Positions 12,630 to 23,049 of a stretch of 64,000 nt of DNA are shown piece by piece. The position numbers and the translations under genes were made by a program. The notes under the pieces were generated by a model that had not been told where the DNA came from, searched no databases, and worked only from the letters and a program-made list of their open reading frames with translations. How positions within the stretch are numbered: the first letter of the stretch is position 1; every line of letters begins with the position of its first letter. The stretch comes from Sternotherus odoratus (Eukaryota > Chordata > Testudines > Kinosternidae): positions 167,205,434 through 167,269,433 of the forward strand of contig JAVMKO010000001.1 of NCBI GenBank assembly GCA_032164245.1. Reading direction: 5' to 3'.

Positions 12630-13430
12630 TCTGAAACAAATAAACATTATTTAATCTCACTACTACAGGGGTGAATTGTCCCTTCCCAAGAATTCCCAAG
12701 ACATTTAGATTAATGTCTAAATTATCCCCAGCTACACCCTCAAAACAATACCCCAACACTAACGAGATGTTTGAAGCATCAGTGTGATAACTCAAGATTT
12801 TATCTGGTACCTTGTTCTTCATGACTCCTTCCTAAACTTTGTCTTCCCCTCATCTACCATGTCTCTACTCAGACTGTGAGACCTTCAGGATCTTATGACA
12901 CTTTATTTGTCTGTATGACACAGTTTGGACATTAGGGCATGCACAAAAGGCCCAGTGATGAGGACAATGTTAGCACAAATTAGGAGCCTTGTTTGTGCTC
13001 ACAGTGTCCACGTTGGGGGAAGAGGGGGTTACAGAGCAGCACTTTGGGGCATACTGCTATTCAGACCCTGTAGTTTGAACTGCAAGGCAGTGCAGAAAAA
13101 CGGAGAAATCCCAAGTTAAATCACCACATTCAGCAGTCAAGTGCATAATTACACTTGCACTAACAGTATATAGAAACAGCACAATATAATCCTTCTTGGC
13201 AACATTGTTCTCAGTGCACTCTGAGTCCCTATGCTTAGTGAATGACTGTAGGCTCAAGGACAGCCACACTATCTCCCTTCCCCTTATTTTAGAGGGATTC
13301 TTAAAGGGGAGCATCAGCGTTACAAGGCAAACTGCACCTGTGACCCCACTGATCACAGGGTTTACTCAGGGTGGTATCATGTGATTCTCCCACTCAGACT
13401 GGGTATTTGCTTGTAGTCCCCCATGTAGCA
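12630..13430. other. unassigned sequence
   Basis: No gene, RNA or repeat recognised. Opposed frames of 62-99 codons (13057-13384) show no domain. Confidence 0.45.
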
Positions 13431-14095
13431 ACTGTAATCAGCTGAGTAGGTCTTGATTTATGACCAGACCCTTCACTTCTGTTCCCTCTGAGGCAACCAC
13501 AGTGGTAATTAGCAGTCAGGCAGGTTCCTTAAGCAGAGTATCATTTATTCAGAACAAAAGCATTTAAGAGAAAATAGATCTTAAATAATTAAACGAACTG
13601 TATGCATATCTAGATTTTTGCTAAGGCTCACCATTCCCTGGATCTGGGGAGACTCAGTTCCTCTAGAGACTCCTCCCCACTGCCTCTCTCCCTAGACATC
13701 TGCTCACAAGATTCTTGTGAAGGGGGTTACAAGACACTTTAATTGTTTGGAGCCCTTTAATCAGGTAGTCCTGGCTCTAGAAAAACAAGGTTTGCAACTC
13801 GCTGGAGATAGAGGACACAGGATTCTTGAAACTAACCGGTTGGCCCCTTGTCTTCCTAGGGTGATATCTAGATGGTATTATTTGGGAAGCTACTGAGCTG
13901 CTTTCCTGTTTGTGCTTCCCACGGCCCCTATTGAATCCAAGTATACCGTGTGTAATAACATTCCACTACCTCAGTATAAAACTTATGCATCCTCTCTCAA
14001 TAACTAGCTTACATATCAATATTCTTACATACCAGCTCCTTTTGTATTCATAACTTTATTACACACCAGCTTTACTTGTGTCACAAACAGGACCT
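13430..14095 (-). mobile_element. possible LTR retroelement-derived block
   Basis: Read on the minus strand this block starts near 'tgtttgtgacacaag', carries 'gaataaatgatactctg' (an AATAAA signal) and continues through 'agagggaacagaagtg'. The overall style, a TG-type start and a polyadenylation signal several hundred bases in, suggests an endogenous retroelement LTR. I cannot find a clean matching end or target duplication, so the call is tentative. Confidence 0.3.
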
Positions 14096-14099
14096 TTCT

Positions 14100-16320
14100 T
14101 TCCTTGATGTAAGCCTCATCCAACTGCCTCTGAGGTCAATGGAAAGACTCATTCACTTCAATTGGAGTTGGATCAGGCCCTAAAATGGTGAGGGGAGCAC
14201 ATATGTCACATGAGGACGGTCCTACACACAGAGTGAAAGGCACTTTCTAAACAGGACTATATTTTCCATCCAATTTGACTAGACACTTAGCCCAGTCTGG
14301 CCCATTAAAATGTTGACATGGCACGGTAGTAATAGTATTTCCTTTTTAAAAACCTCTATAAACTGGGCCCTAAAACCTTCTAAAAAATGTTCCAATACTC
14401 TTTAAAGCCTGGAGTTCCTATAAAATATAACAAATAATATTCTGTTACCCTATTACTATTATCTGATATCAACTTGTGAAGAAAACATAGGAAAGTCGAA
14501 CCAGAAACAGATTTTATATTGGGAGCGGCGCAGAAAGCGTAATGGCACACAGTACTATGTATTGGCCAATGGATGAAGGACACATTTTCTCATGGCTCAT
14601 GCTAAAACATTAGAAAATATTCTCCCACATTCAATATATGTATTGCTGTGCTCTGCAACAAGAAACTAAAACACAGAATGAACTAGACCAAAACATTGAT
14701 TGCATCATTCTAATCCCAGCATGTACAATAGAGACCCAGAAACGGAGCAGTAATGGTTTTGCAAGTCAGGATTTGCAGCCATAACAATATTGACAAAAGC
14801 ATTGGGGTTTTCCAGTTCTATTCTTTACTAAACATAGCAGCCTGTTCAGACACTACAGCCCTACATAAAACCACAAGGGGCATCTGGGTTCTAGTAGTCC
14901 TCTCTATTCCCAGCCCACCAAGGACAGATTGAAATGCTATGTACAACACATGCTGCACTATGATATTATGTCAGGTACATGCTCATTCGTTTTGAGAGAG
15001 CTCAGACACTAATAACTTAAGCTCCTGGAAAGAATTGGGACATCTTTCCCTTCATCCCAACCCTGAGTGGATCTAAGTTACCTTCCATTTCTTTTCAAAG
15101 CAGGAAATTGTCATCTGTCTGCTTCCCCACCTATGTGAGCCCCCAAATCCAAGCTGGGAGATCAACTTGGGCCAGCTGAGCCTCGTGGATGGGAAAGAGA
15201 AACTGAGGCTTGGGCCATGCAGATTAAGACCATACTGAACGACTCTGGAGGGGGCCCGAAGTTTGCTTGACACAGCCTGTTCCTAAACTAGAAACCCAGT
15301 TACAGTCCTTTCCCTTTGGAGTTCTTAGCCTGCTGTTCCATTCCAGACAGCTCCAGAGTCGGCAGTGTATCTAGGGTATTTTGTAGTGTAATGCTAATTC
15401 ACAACTGTACCAGACCTTTCCCCTTGGGGACTGGATCTCAATTTTATTTCATTGGTTTTGTCAGTTTGCCCATCATATTAGACAAGGCTGGATTGGCTGA
15501 GTCACAAATATCCCAACTACAGAACAAGAGTGGCACGCCTTTATCCAGCACATAGGCACTGAGAACACAATAAGAACTACTTCTCATTGCCCATGCAAGA
15601 CCTGAGCACCAAAGAGAACACAGATTCTAATCATGCTGAAGAGATGGCCCACATGTAGTGCATGGTGCAGGCAGAGTAAAATGTCCTTCCTGACAATTTG
15701 GACAGCAAGTACAAGTTCAAATACAGTCCAGTCTTCATGGGTCTAAGCAGATATTCTCCCTTCTGTAAAAGGAACAGAATCTGTATTGAAATTGAAAAAA
15801 AGACTCCTAAAATGATCTGGCATTAGTCAAGCATCAGAATAAAGTTATTAATGATGTAGGCACTATATAGTTTAGATACTGCAACACATTTAGGCATAGT
15901 AAAGAAAAAATGCCTCTTTAGCACTTATTGATCAGCTTCATTTTAAGCCACTTTGGTGTTTGCTATGAAGTATTAATTTTTATTTAGTTCTCTGTCCTAA
16001 TGAAGAGAAAGTATAATGGACTGACTGCTCTTGGCCTCTATTTCTCTAGAAGACTAGACAAGATATGGTAAATTACATGTACCCAAGAGGGTAGATTATT
16101 TTCACCCAGCATTTTGGTCTCTAAGAGCATAATGATTTACATGCTTCCTCCTCATTTATTTCTATTTCTTAGAAAGACCAAAACCACCTTATTCCATCAA
16201 TCCTTGGGTAGCAGAAAGTTCAGGCTCACTTTGAAATCTGGGTTTTCTATTTATGTACAATGTTTTCTTTTTACGGAGGATATTCAATTAATAGGAGAAC
16301 TAACTTCCCCATCAGCCAAT
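14100..16320. other. unassigned sequence
   Basis: No domain-bearing coding frame. The stretch 14125-14185 ('gaggtcaatgg' followed by 'cacttcaattggagttgg') belongs to the old 'cattgacttcaatgg' repeat style seen elsewhere in this window. Nothing else is assigned. Confidence 0.45.
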
Positions 16321-16329
16321 TAGAGACTC

Positions 16330-16375
16330 AAAGTGGGTGAGGTAATATCTTTTATTGGACCAACTACACTGCCAA
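16330..16375. repeat. arm of the 'ggtaatatcttttattgg' repeat
   Basis: The motif 'gtgggtgaggtaatatct' followed by 'tttattggaccaact' is one arm of a widespread sauropsid repeat. A fuller copy with opposed arms lies at 31178-31345. Confidence 0.65.
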
Positions 16376-16590
16376 TTAGCATTCCCAAGCATTCTGAAAG
16401 ATTCCTAAAACAAGATTTGGTCTTTGAAAACAGAATCATGTGTGCTTATCAGCTGAAGAGCAGAGATTTACAGTGAATTAAAAAAAAGTAACAAGGGGCA
16501 CAGTATGTGGGCATTTTATATACCCCTGACATACCTTAGATATTCTTAATACAAGACTTTTGTCTTAAGGACTTCATAACTTTCCTGAAA

Positions 16591-16810
16591 AGCAAGCATA
16601 CAATGCACCAGACTTGGAGTCAGGAGATTTGAGTTCAGAACCTGGCTCTGTCAAACTTCTTGTGTGACCTTGAGCTGGTCACTAAGTCTCTCTTGGTATT
16701 TTTCCCCCGTTTGTAAAATGGGGCTAATAAAAAATTGCTTCATCACAGATGTGTTACAGGAATGAATTGATTAACATTTATGACATGCTCAGATACCATA
16801 GTGGTGAGTG
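16591..16810 (+). mobile_element. MIR-type SINE relic, plus strand
   Basis: The order of motifs matches a MIR: 'cagacttggagtcagg' (tRNA-derived head), 'ttgtgtgaccttgagc', 'tcactaagtctctc' and 'tgtaaaatggggctaata', then a tail with 'tgtgttacaggaatgaatt'. In known MIR sequences the corresponding motifs are the 'gtgtgaccttgggcaagt' and 'tgtaaaatggggataat' cores. The copy is old and diverged. Confidence 0.8.
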
Positions 16811-17042
16811 CCATAGTTAAACCTATCAATACATACTAACTTAATCTCATATTATCTTTGTCTTTCTAGAGCAGACACCAGCTTCTAAATGCATATGCCT
16901 TATTTGTTCCAAAATGATTTGCTTACTTTTAATTTTTGTTAAACTTCATCCAGTAGAAATTAGTGTCAATGGCCTGAAATTAATAATTGACCCAAGGGAA
17001 CGCTCCTTCAAGCCTGTATCAGTTTAATAACTGCAACTAGTC

Positions 17043-17374
17043 CACGGGTCTCAAATATGCGGGCCGTGGACCGCATGCGGCCTGCAGGGCTCTTCTATGT
17101 GGCCCACCAAGCTCCCCGTGCCCCCCCACGTCCTCCCCCAAGGCTTACCTCTTCTAGCACCTCTCTCACCCCTGGCCCTCCATAGCGGATGCCGTCTGCT
17201 GCTGCCACCACAGCGAGAGAAGGAGGCAGCTGGCAGAATGGACCCAATCCACATCTGAAGCAGGGACAGGAGGTGGGGCCAGGAACAGCGAGAGGGCGTG
17301 TCAATGATGCGGCCCTCAGGCCAATGCACTAGTCCTAATGCGGCCCTCTTGGTCATTTGAGTTTGAGACCCCTG
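17043..17374. mobile_element. non-autonomous hAT transposon, family B
   Basis: A 332-bp element with termini CACGGGTCTCAAAT and GTTTGAGACCCCTG and a perfect 8-bp target duplication, aactagtc, at 17035-17042 and 17375-17382. The subterminal 'gcgggccgtggaccgcatgcgg' type sequence (only part quoted here) is shared with other hAT elements in this window. There is no transposase. The perfect duplication suggests a fairly recent insertion. The 116-codon minus frame across it is an artefact. Confidence 0.93.
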
Positions 17375-17604
17375 AACTAGTCCATTTATTGCGTTTTCCA
17401 TAGGTTCATTTTAAACAAATCCTCTTTTCCAACTCCTTTAGCGTAATACGCTAAAGACTGTGCCCTGGGGGTGCTGGTGCTGCCTTAAACAGTTTGTTTA
17501 CATAAAACATTTTCTTCTTATTGGCTGAAAGCGACTGTGAAACAATCGGGGATGTGGGGGTGAGGATTAAATATTTTAATTGAGGTTGCTATTTGGTAAC
17601 AGTT

Positions 17605-18684
17605 CTCTAAAGCAGCGGTCGCCAACCGGTGGTCCGCGGACCACTGGTGGTCCGTGGGAAAATTCTGGTGGTCCGCGGTGCCGGGCTCCCTCATGGCCGC
17701 CCCTCTGGGCAGGCAAGAGGCTGCGGGCGCCTGTCCCGCCCCGTCCCCGGCGGCCAGCAAGCGCTGGCTCGCTACTGCCTCCCGTCTTCTGCCGCGCGAG
17801 CCAGGGGGCCCGAGCCGCGCCGCTGAAGCTGGGGGGCTGCGCTGCACTGCTGAGGCCGAGCCGCGCCGCTGAGGGGGGTCCGAGCCGCTGAGGCCAGGGG
17901 TCCGAGCCGCGCCGCTGAGGCCGGGGGGAGGGGGGTCCGAGCCGCTGAGGCCGGGGGTCCGCGCCGCGCTGCTGAAGCCGGGGGGAGGGGGGTTCGAGCC
18001 GCGCCGCCGCTGAGGCCGGGGGGAGGGGGGTCCGAGCCGCGCCGCGCCGCCGCTGAGGCGGGGGGAGGGAGCTGCGAGCCGCGCCGCGCCGCCGCTGAGG
18101 CCGGGGGGAGGGAGCTGTGAGCCGCGCCGCGCCGCCGCTGAGGCCGGGGGGAGGGGGGTCCGAGTCGCTCCACGCCGCCGCTGAGGCCGGGGGGAGGGGG
18201 GTTCGAGTCACGCCGCGCCGCCGCTGAGGCCGGGGGGAGGGGGGTCCGAGTTGCTCCGCGCCGCCGCTGAGGCCGGGGGGAGGGGGGTTCGAGTCACGCC
18301 GCGCCGCCGCTGAGGCCGGGGGGAGGGGGGTCCGAGTCGCGCTGCGCCGCTGCTGAGGCCGGGGGGAGGGGGGTTCGAGTCGCGCCGCGCCGCTGAGGCC
18401 GGGGGGAGAGGGGTCCAAGCCGCGCCGCGCCCCTGAGGCCGGGGGGGGGGAGGGGAGTCCAAGCCGCTGAGGCCGGGGGGAGGGGGGTCCAAGCCGCTGA
18501 GGCCGGGGGGAGGGGGGGCTGCGCTGCTGAGGCGGGGGGAGCCCGCGCCGGTCGAGCGGGGGGGGTGGTGGAGCCGCGCCGGTCGAGCGGGGGGGGGGGC
18601 TGCGGTGTTAGTGGTCCGCGGGATTCAAAATTTTGACTTTACTGGTCCGTGGGGACCAAAAGGTTGGCGACCACTGCTCTAAAG
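17605..18684. mobile_element. hAT transposon filled with a GC minisatellite
   Basis: The element spans 17613-18676 (1,064 bp) and starts CAGCGGTCGCCAACC and ends GGTTGGCGACCACTG. It is flanked by a perfect 8-bp duplication, ctctaaag, at 17605-17612 and 18677-18684. The subterminal parts ('ggtggtccgcggaccact' on the left, 'ggtccgtggggaccaaaag' on the right) are themselves palindromic. The interior is a long G+C-rich tandem array. No transposase is present. Minus frames up to 280 codons reading Pro/Ser/Arg/Ala repeats are translations of the array. Confidence 0.95.
17865..18530. repeat. 43-bp GC-rich minisatellite
   Basis: Successive 'ctgagg' landmarks occur at 18010, 18053, 18095, 18138, 18181, 18224, 18267, 18310 and 18353, a period of 43 bp with one 42. 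Each unit is a 'ctgaggccgggggg' block, a G run, 'tccgag' or 'ttcgag', and a 'cgccgcgccgcc' block. The tccgag and ttcgag versions alternate over part of the array, suggesting an 86-bp higher-order unit there. Units at both edges are shorter and degenerate. Confidence 0.92.
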
Positions 18685-19079
18685 AGCAGATAGATATACA
18701 ATTTTCACCCAAAAAAAACCTAACAAAAAACAAGCATTTCAAAAACTACAGAAATCTTTACACACAGAAAGGATAATGTTGAACTGTCTACCTTGAGTAC
18801 CAAGTTTAGATAACTGATCCGGGAAGATTTCCAGAAGGTCTGAGGGTTGAAAATCACAAGAAACCAGTGATGGAGAGAGATTCATAAAGGATTCAGTCCT
18901 ACAAATCCTTGCCAATGTAAAGGGTATGACAGCCCAGACCCGAACTGTCAAAAAGAAAAATGTCCCAGTTCTACCTTTAGTGTCACGGGCGCAATTCCCA
19001 TACAATGGGAGTTTTACTCACATAACTAGCCCAAAGGAAGTGACTTTAAAATTCTAAGCAATGACATTACTTAATCTCT

Positions 19080-19188
19080 CTCTTTGCCCGTCACCCCCCA
19101 GCCGGGGTATGGGCCACCAACTGGTGTTGGTGTTTCAATAGCAATTGGCTCCCTTATGGGGTGGAGTTGCTAGCCCCACACCCATGTT
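19080..19188 (-). repeat. sequence attached to the 3' end of the 5S copy
   Basis: Read on the minus strand this follows the 5S-like sequence directly and begins 'aacatgggtgtggggctagc'. It lacks the T run expected at a functional 5S terminator. The abrupt junction suggests that the 5S part is the head of a SINE3-type or other 5S-headed retroelement rather than a rDNA gene. The identity of this body is not established. Confidence 0.35.
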
Positions 19189-19189
19189 A

Positions 19190-19309
19190 AGCCTACAGCA
19201 CCTGTTATTCCCAGGAGGTCTCCCATCCAAGTACTAGCCAGGCCCGACCCTGCTTAGCTTCCGAGATCAGACGGGATCGGGCGTGTTCAGGGTGGTTTAG
19301 CCGTACAAC
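19190..19309 (-). rRNA. 5S rRNA-derived copy, probably not functional
   Basis: The minus strand reads as a near full-length vertebrate 5S rRNA of about 120 nt, with roughly eight substitutions by eye. The internal control region is largely kept: GCTAAGCAGGGTCGGGCC (box A side) and TACTTGGATGGGAGACC (box C side) are readable. The 5' end reads GTTGTACGGCTAAACC instead of the usual GTCTACGGCCATACC. The 3' end GTAGGCTT is followed by AACATGGG, so the usual T-run terminator is missing. The lone position, the sequence changes and the missing terminator point to a dispersed pseudogene or a SINE head. Transcription by RNA polymerase III is still conceivable because the promoter is internal. Confidence 0.88.
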
Positions 19310-19858
19310 ATTACTTAATAGGACAGTGAAATAATGTATATATTCTAAAATGATGACAAGAGTAGTATTTAGTGAGGGGTTTTGTACAAAGGCAGTCCCA
19401 TAGAAGCTTAACCAGGGTAGAAGATGCAGAAAAGACTGCATCCAGCAACTTCAGCTCTGTTAAAACATTTTGCAGCAATGAAAGGGTACATTTCAAAGCA
19501 TTTTGTGCTGTTTTAGTTGCGTAGCTGAAAACCTGCACAGTGCTTTCATAGTATAGCTCTAATTCCTACCTTAACTTCTCAGAAGGTAGTAACCCCAATA
19601 TCTCCTTATTTTTCATACCCTGGTATAGTGAAATATGCTAGTAAGAGTATGCCACTGCTGCCCTCCTGCACTCCCCAAATAATCTGGACCACAGTCATTA
19701 TCTATAACAAAGGCCTGTAAGACCCATCTTTTACCCCTCAGCCTGATTGACTGAGTTGATGTGAACAAGGCAGTTGGACTTCATGAAAAATTGAACCTGC
19801 AGTTCATCAACCATATTAAATAATAACTAAGGCCCAATAAAATGAACCTATCTGACAA

Positions 19859-20345
19859 AATAAGAACACAAGAACGGCCATACTGGGTCAGACCAAAGGT
19901 ATCAAGTGGCCAATGGCAGGTGCCCCAAAGGGAATGAACTGACAGGTTATCATCAGGTGATCCATGCCCTGGCAATCAGAGGCTAGGGACACCATTCCTG
20001 CCCATCCTGGTTAATAGCCATTGATGAACCCATCTTCCATGAATCTATCTAGCACCCTTTTAAACCCCGTTATAGTGTTGGCCTTCACAACACCCTCTGG
20101 CAAGGAGTTCCAGAGGTTCACAACGTTTTGCATGAAAAAATACTTTCTTGTGTTTGTTTTAAACCTGCTACCTATTAATTTCATTTGGTGGCCCCTTGTT
20201 CTTGTATTATGAGAAGGAGAAAATAACACTTCCTTATGGGTATTTACTTTCTCAAAACAACTCATGATTTTATAGACCTCTATCATATCCACCCTTTGCT
20301 GCCTCATTTCCAATCTGAAAAGTCCCAGTCTTATTAATCTAAATA
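19859..20345 (-). mobile_element. CR1 LINE 3' end, minus strand
   Basis: The plus strand opens with 'ataagaacacaagaacgg' (reverse of a CR1 octamer tail), then 'catactgggtcagacc', a short deletion, 'aggctagggacaccattc' and 'gccattgatgaaccc'. The minus strand encodes the C-terminal part of CR1 ORF2 over about 110 codons, with [35 protein letters not shown] and [11 protein letters not shown] in order. It ends in one open frame, so this is one of the better-preserved CR1 tails here. The 5' part is missing (truncation near 20345). Confidence 0.92.
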
Positions 20346-20667
20346 CTTTTTTTTCCACTTTTACTTCTAATCAGTACTAGTTAAGTACCTGCACCATATA
20401 ACTGGCAGCAATGTAGATTTTGAAGTCTGATTTAAAGTATAAATAATGATGAGATAAAAGATCTTTTAAGCAAAATCAAAGTATGAAATAGATTATGCAT
20501 AATCATTATAATAATTTAATGGCATTTTCTGCTGGAATAGGGCTATGAACAGGCATGAGGGTGCCTAACCACCTCTTGTGATTTTACCCTTCATGTTTGT
20601 CTCAGCTGTCTAGAAAAATGCCAGCTGCCACATATACCTTTGGCAGGTTAGCCTGCTGCAAATAAAG

Positions 20668-21078
20668 CAGAGGTCCCCAAACTCTGGGGCATGTCCCCCT
20701 AGGGGGCAGGAAGAAATATTTGGGGGTCCAGTATGGCATGGCCCAGGCCAACCCCCACAGGGGGCAGGGGAGGAATGGTCACCCAGCCCCGCTCTGCCCC
20801 CAGCTCTGCTCCAGCCCTGTCCTCAGCTGCAGCCCTAGCTCCTGGCCCCAGTCCCAACCACTGCCCAGCCGTAGCTTCCACTCCCTGCCCCACCCCAGCC
20901 CTGGCCCCGTTCCCGACCCCAGACTCACCCACAGCTGCGGCTCCAGACTCAGCTCCCTTATCCCTGTCCATGCCCCCCTCCCAGCTGTGGCCTCATTCCT
21001 GGCCCAGCTTTGTCGGGGTGGGGGAGTGCACAGACAGGAGTAAGGGGGCCATGACCATGAAAAGTTCGGGGACCACTG
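20668..21078. mobile_element. non-autonomous hAT transposon, 411 bp
   Basis: Termini CAGAGGTCCCCAAACT and AGTTCGGGGACCACTG form an imperfect inverted repeat. Flanks are aaataaag (20660-20667) and aaataaga (21079-21086), an 8-bp duplication with one mismatch. The interior is a C-rich, Cys/Pro/Ser-codon-like stretch ('ccagccctgtcctcagctgc' type) with no transposase. Frames of 90-123 codons are compositional. Confidence 0.92.
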
Positions 21079-21827
21079 AAATAAGATATCTGGGGCAATT
21101 ATAGTGTTATAGTTCAAAGGATGTGAAGAGCTCATGTTGAGATAAAGAATTCTAATACTAACTAATAATTCTAATTCTATCCTTTAAAAATTCTCATATC
21201 ACTAACTAACAAGGCTATGATAGAAAAAGCCACCCCAGAAGACTTCCTTTCCAGTCAGACAAACCAGCCCACCCTGTAATACATATCATACAAGACCACA
21301 CACTCACTAGTGACAGAGTGATCAGGAAAGACACAAAAACATATATTTTTATGTGTGCATATATACATAAACATCACACTATGTGCCTAAAAAGATATAC
21401 TGACAAAAAAACACAGTAGCAGAAGAGGGGTAGAAGTTAAACATTTTAAAATGCCCATACCTTGCTTTTGCTTAATGATTTCTTGTTTGTTTGTTTCTAA
21501 TTTGTGAGCACTAATTAAGGGCTCAATTTTGCCTCTGGGTTTAGTGGGCAAAGGGGTTCCAACCATGAATAATTGCATAACTTCAATGGAATGACTCATA
21601 GTAGGAAGTACCATGTCTGGTATGGTGTGCAGGATCAGGTCCACAAAGTGGTAGTAAAGGTACTTGTATTGAACTTATCCTTTTTTAACAGATTTCTGTG
21701 TTTTTAGTTTAACACATCTTCAATTTGTAGAACAAATTAGCAATAGCAAAGAAACTCAAAACAACAAACACTCCTTAATCTGCTCTGTTAAAACAGTCAA
21801 GGCAGAAGTCAATGAACAATAGCAATA

Positions 21828-22419
21828 CAGTGAAACCTCGATATAACGGACTAATTCGGGCGAGGGGGTGTCTGTTAAAGCCGAAAGTCCGTTATTTAAT
21901 AATTTTTTTAAATCATTAAATAACAGGACTTTTGGCTTTAACGGACACCCCCTTCCCCGAATTAGTCCGTTATATAGAGGTTTTACTTATCACGGCCGGG
22001 AGCCGTGAGTCAGCCCGCCCGGCGGCAGCCAGCAGCCCGCCCGCCCGGGACCCTGGCTGCTGGGACCCGGGCGGGAGCCATCAACCCGCCCGCCCGGGTC
22101 CCGGCTGCTGGGACCTGGGCGGGAGCCGTCAACCCGCCCGCCCGGATCCCGGTTGCTGGGACCCAGGTGGCAGCCAGCAGCCGGGACCCGGGCGGGCTGG
22201 CTGACGGCTCCCGCCCGGGTCCCAGCAGCCGGGACCCAGGCGGGCTGGCAGCGGGAAGCTGGCAGGCAGCCCGCCTGCTGCCTGGACCCCGGCGGCAGCC
22301 GGGAGCCGGCAGCCAGCCACCGATTTAACGGATTTGGGATGCATCGGACTTGCTCCTAAATTTTGTCCGTTGCATCCGAAGTCCGTTAAATCGGGGTCCG
22401 TTAAATCGGGGTTTCACTG
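21828..22419. mobile_element. Tc1/mariner or pogo-like non-autonomous transposon
   Basis: The outer ends are CAGTGAAACC and GGTTTCACTG, flanked on both sides by TA (21826-21827 and 22420-22421), as expected for the Tc1/mariner/pogo group. The first ~160 bp are palindromic: 'cctcgatataacggactaat' is matched by 'attagtccgttatatagagg' near 21960-21980. The middle (about 22000-22315) is a GC-rich imperfect tandem repeat of 'gggacccgggcggg' and 'cccgcccgcccggg' blocks. The right part has repeated 'ccgttaaatcgggg' motifs. No transposase is present. Confidence 0.85.
22000..22315. repeat. GC-rich tandem array inside the pogo-like element
   Basis: Imperfect repeats of about 52-58 bp on 'ggctgctgggacccgggcgg' type blocks appear first in one orientation and then, after about 22190, inverted. 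The array can thus fold on itself. Frames of 68-107 codons rich in Pro, Gly and Ala come from the array. Confidence 0.75.
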
Positions 22420-22472
22420 TATAACCATACTGTGGACAATGGAAAGCAGGGAAGAAGAGTTAAGGACTATGA

Positions 22473-22540
22473 ATGAAATCCTGACCCAACTGAAGTCTAT
22501 ATAAATTTTGCCATTGACTTCAGTGAGGCTAGAATTTAAC
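22473..22540. repeat. old 'cattgacttcaatgg'-type repeat
   Basis: The segment 'gaaatcctgacccaactgaa' followed by 'gccattgacttcagtgagg' is one of several short copies of a palindromic motif frequent in sauropsid DNA. Others lie near 14140, 28690, 42600, 53265 and 59740. The family name and transposition mechanism are not clear from the sequence. Confidence 0.5.
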
Positions 22541-22640
22541 TCTATATTTTCATGCATTTGTTGATATATGTTATAGTGTGTTTATTTGTTTCATTAGTTT
22601 CCATTATACTAGGCTATTAGAACAACATCCTTCTGATTGT

Positions 22641-23040
22641 ATTCAGTATCAGAGGGGTAGCCGTGTTAGGCTGGATCTGCAAAAGCGACAGAGTCCTGTA
22701 GCACCATATAGACCAGGCCTGCACAACATGAGGCCCGGGGGCCACATGCGGTCCGTATGGGCTCACTGTGTGGCCCGCGGGGGTGGGTAAGGGTGGGGCA
22801 AGCCAAGCAGTGGGGTGGGGAAGTTGATGGGGGCAGGGCGAGGGCATGGCTTTTCGGCCCACAGCTGGTTTTCTTTGCAGTAATATATGGCTTTTCCGAG
22901 TTATGCAGGCCTGTTATAGACTAACATGTTTTAGAGCATAAGATTTCATGGGTGAATATGACAAGCTGGTATTCACCCACGAAAGTTAATGCTCTGAAAT
23001 ACCTCTTAGTCTATAAGGTGCCACAGGACTCTTTGTCGCT
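22641..23040. repeat. fold-back interspersed repeat, interrupted by a hAT
   Basis: The left part starts 'attcagtatcagaggggtag' and holds 'gagtcctgtagcacc' and 'gagcataagatttcatgg'. The right part is its inverse: 'cacccacgaaagttaatgc', 'cttagtctataaggtgcc' and 'acaggactctttgtcgct'. The arms pair over about 70 bp. The whole unit is flanked by the direct repeat cttctgattgt at 22630-22640 and 23039-23049. A 200-bp hAT element sits in the left arm. Confidence 0.82.
22714..22913. mobile_element. short non-autonomous hAT, 200 bp, nested
   Basis: The ends are CAGGCCTGCACAAC and GTTATGCAGGCCTG. The flanks are atatagac (22706-22713) and ttatagac (22914-22921), an 8-bp duplication with one mismatch. 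It carries the subterminal 'ggcccgggggccacatgcgg' type sequence shared with the other hAT elements. It is inserted in the left arm of the fold-back repeat at 22641-23040. Confidence 0.92.
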
Positions 23041-23049
23041 TCTGATTGT

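Noticed and set aside
17576..18492. Minus-strand frames up to 280 codons reading Pro/Ser/Arg/Ala repeats
   Set aside because: They translate a 43-bp minisatellite inside a hAT element, are open in several phases at once, and have no domain.
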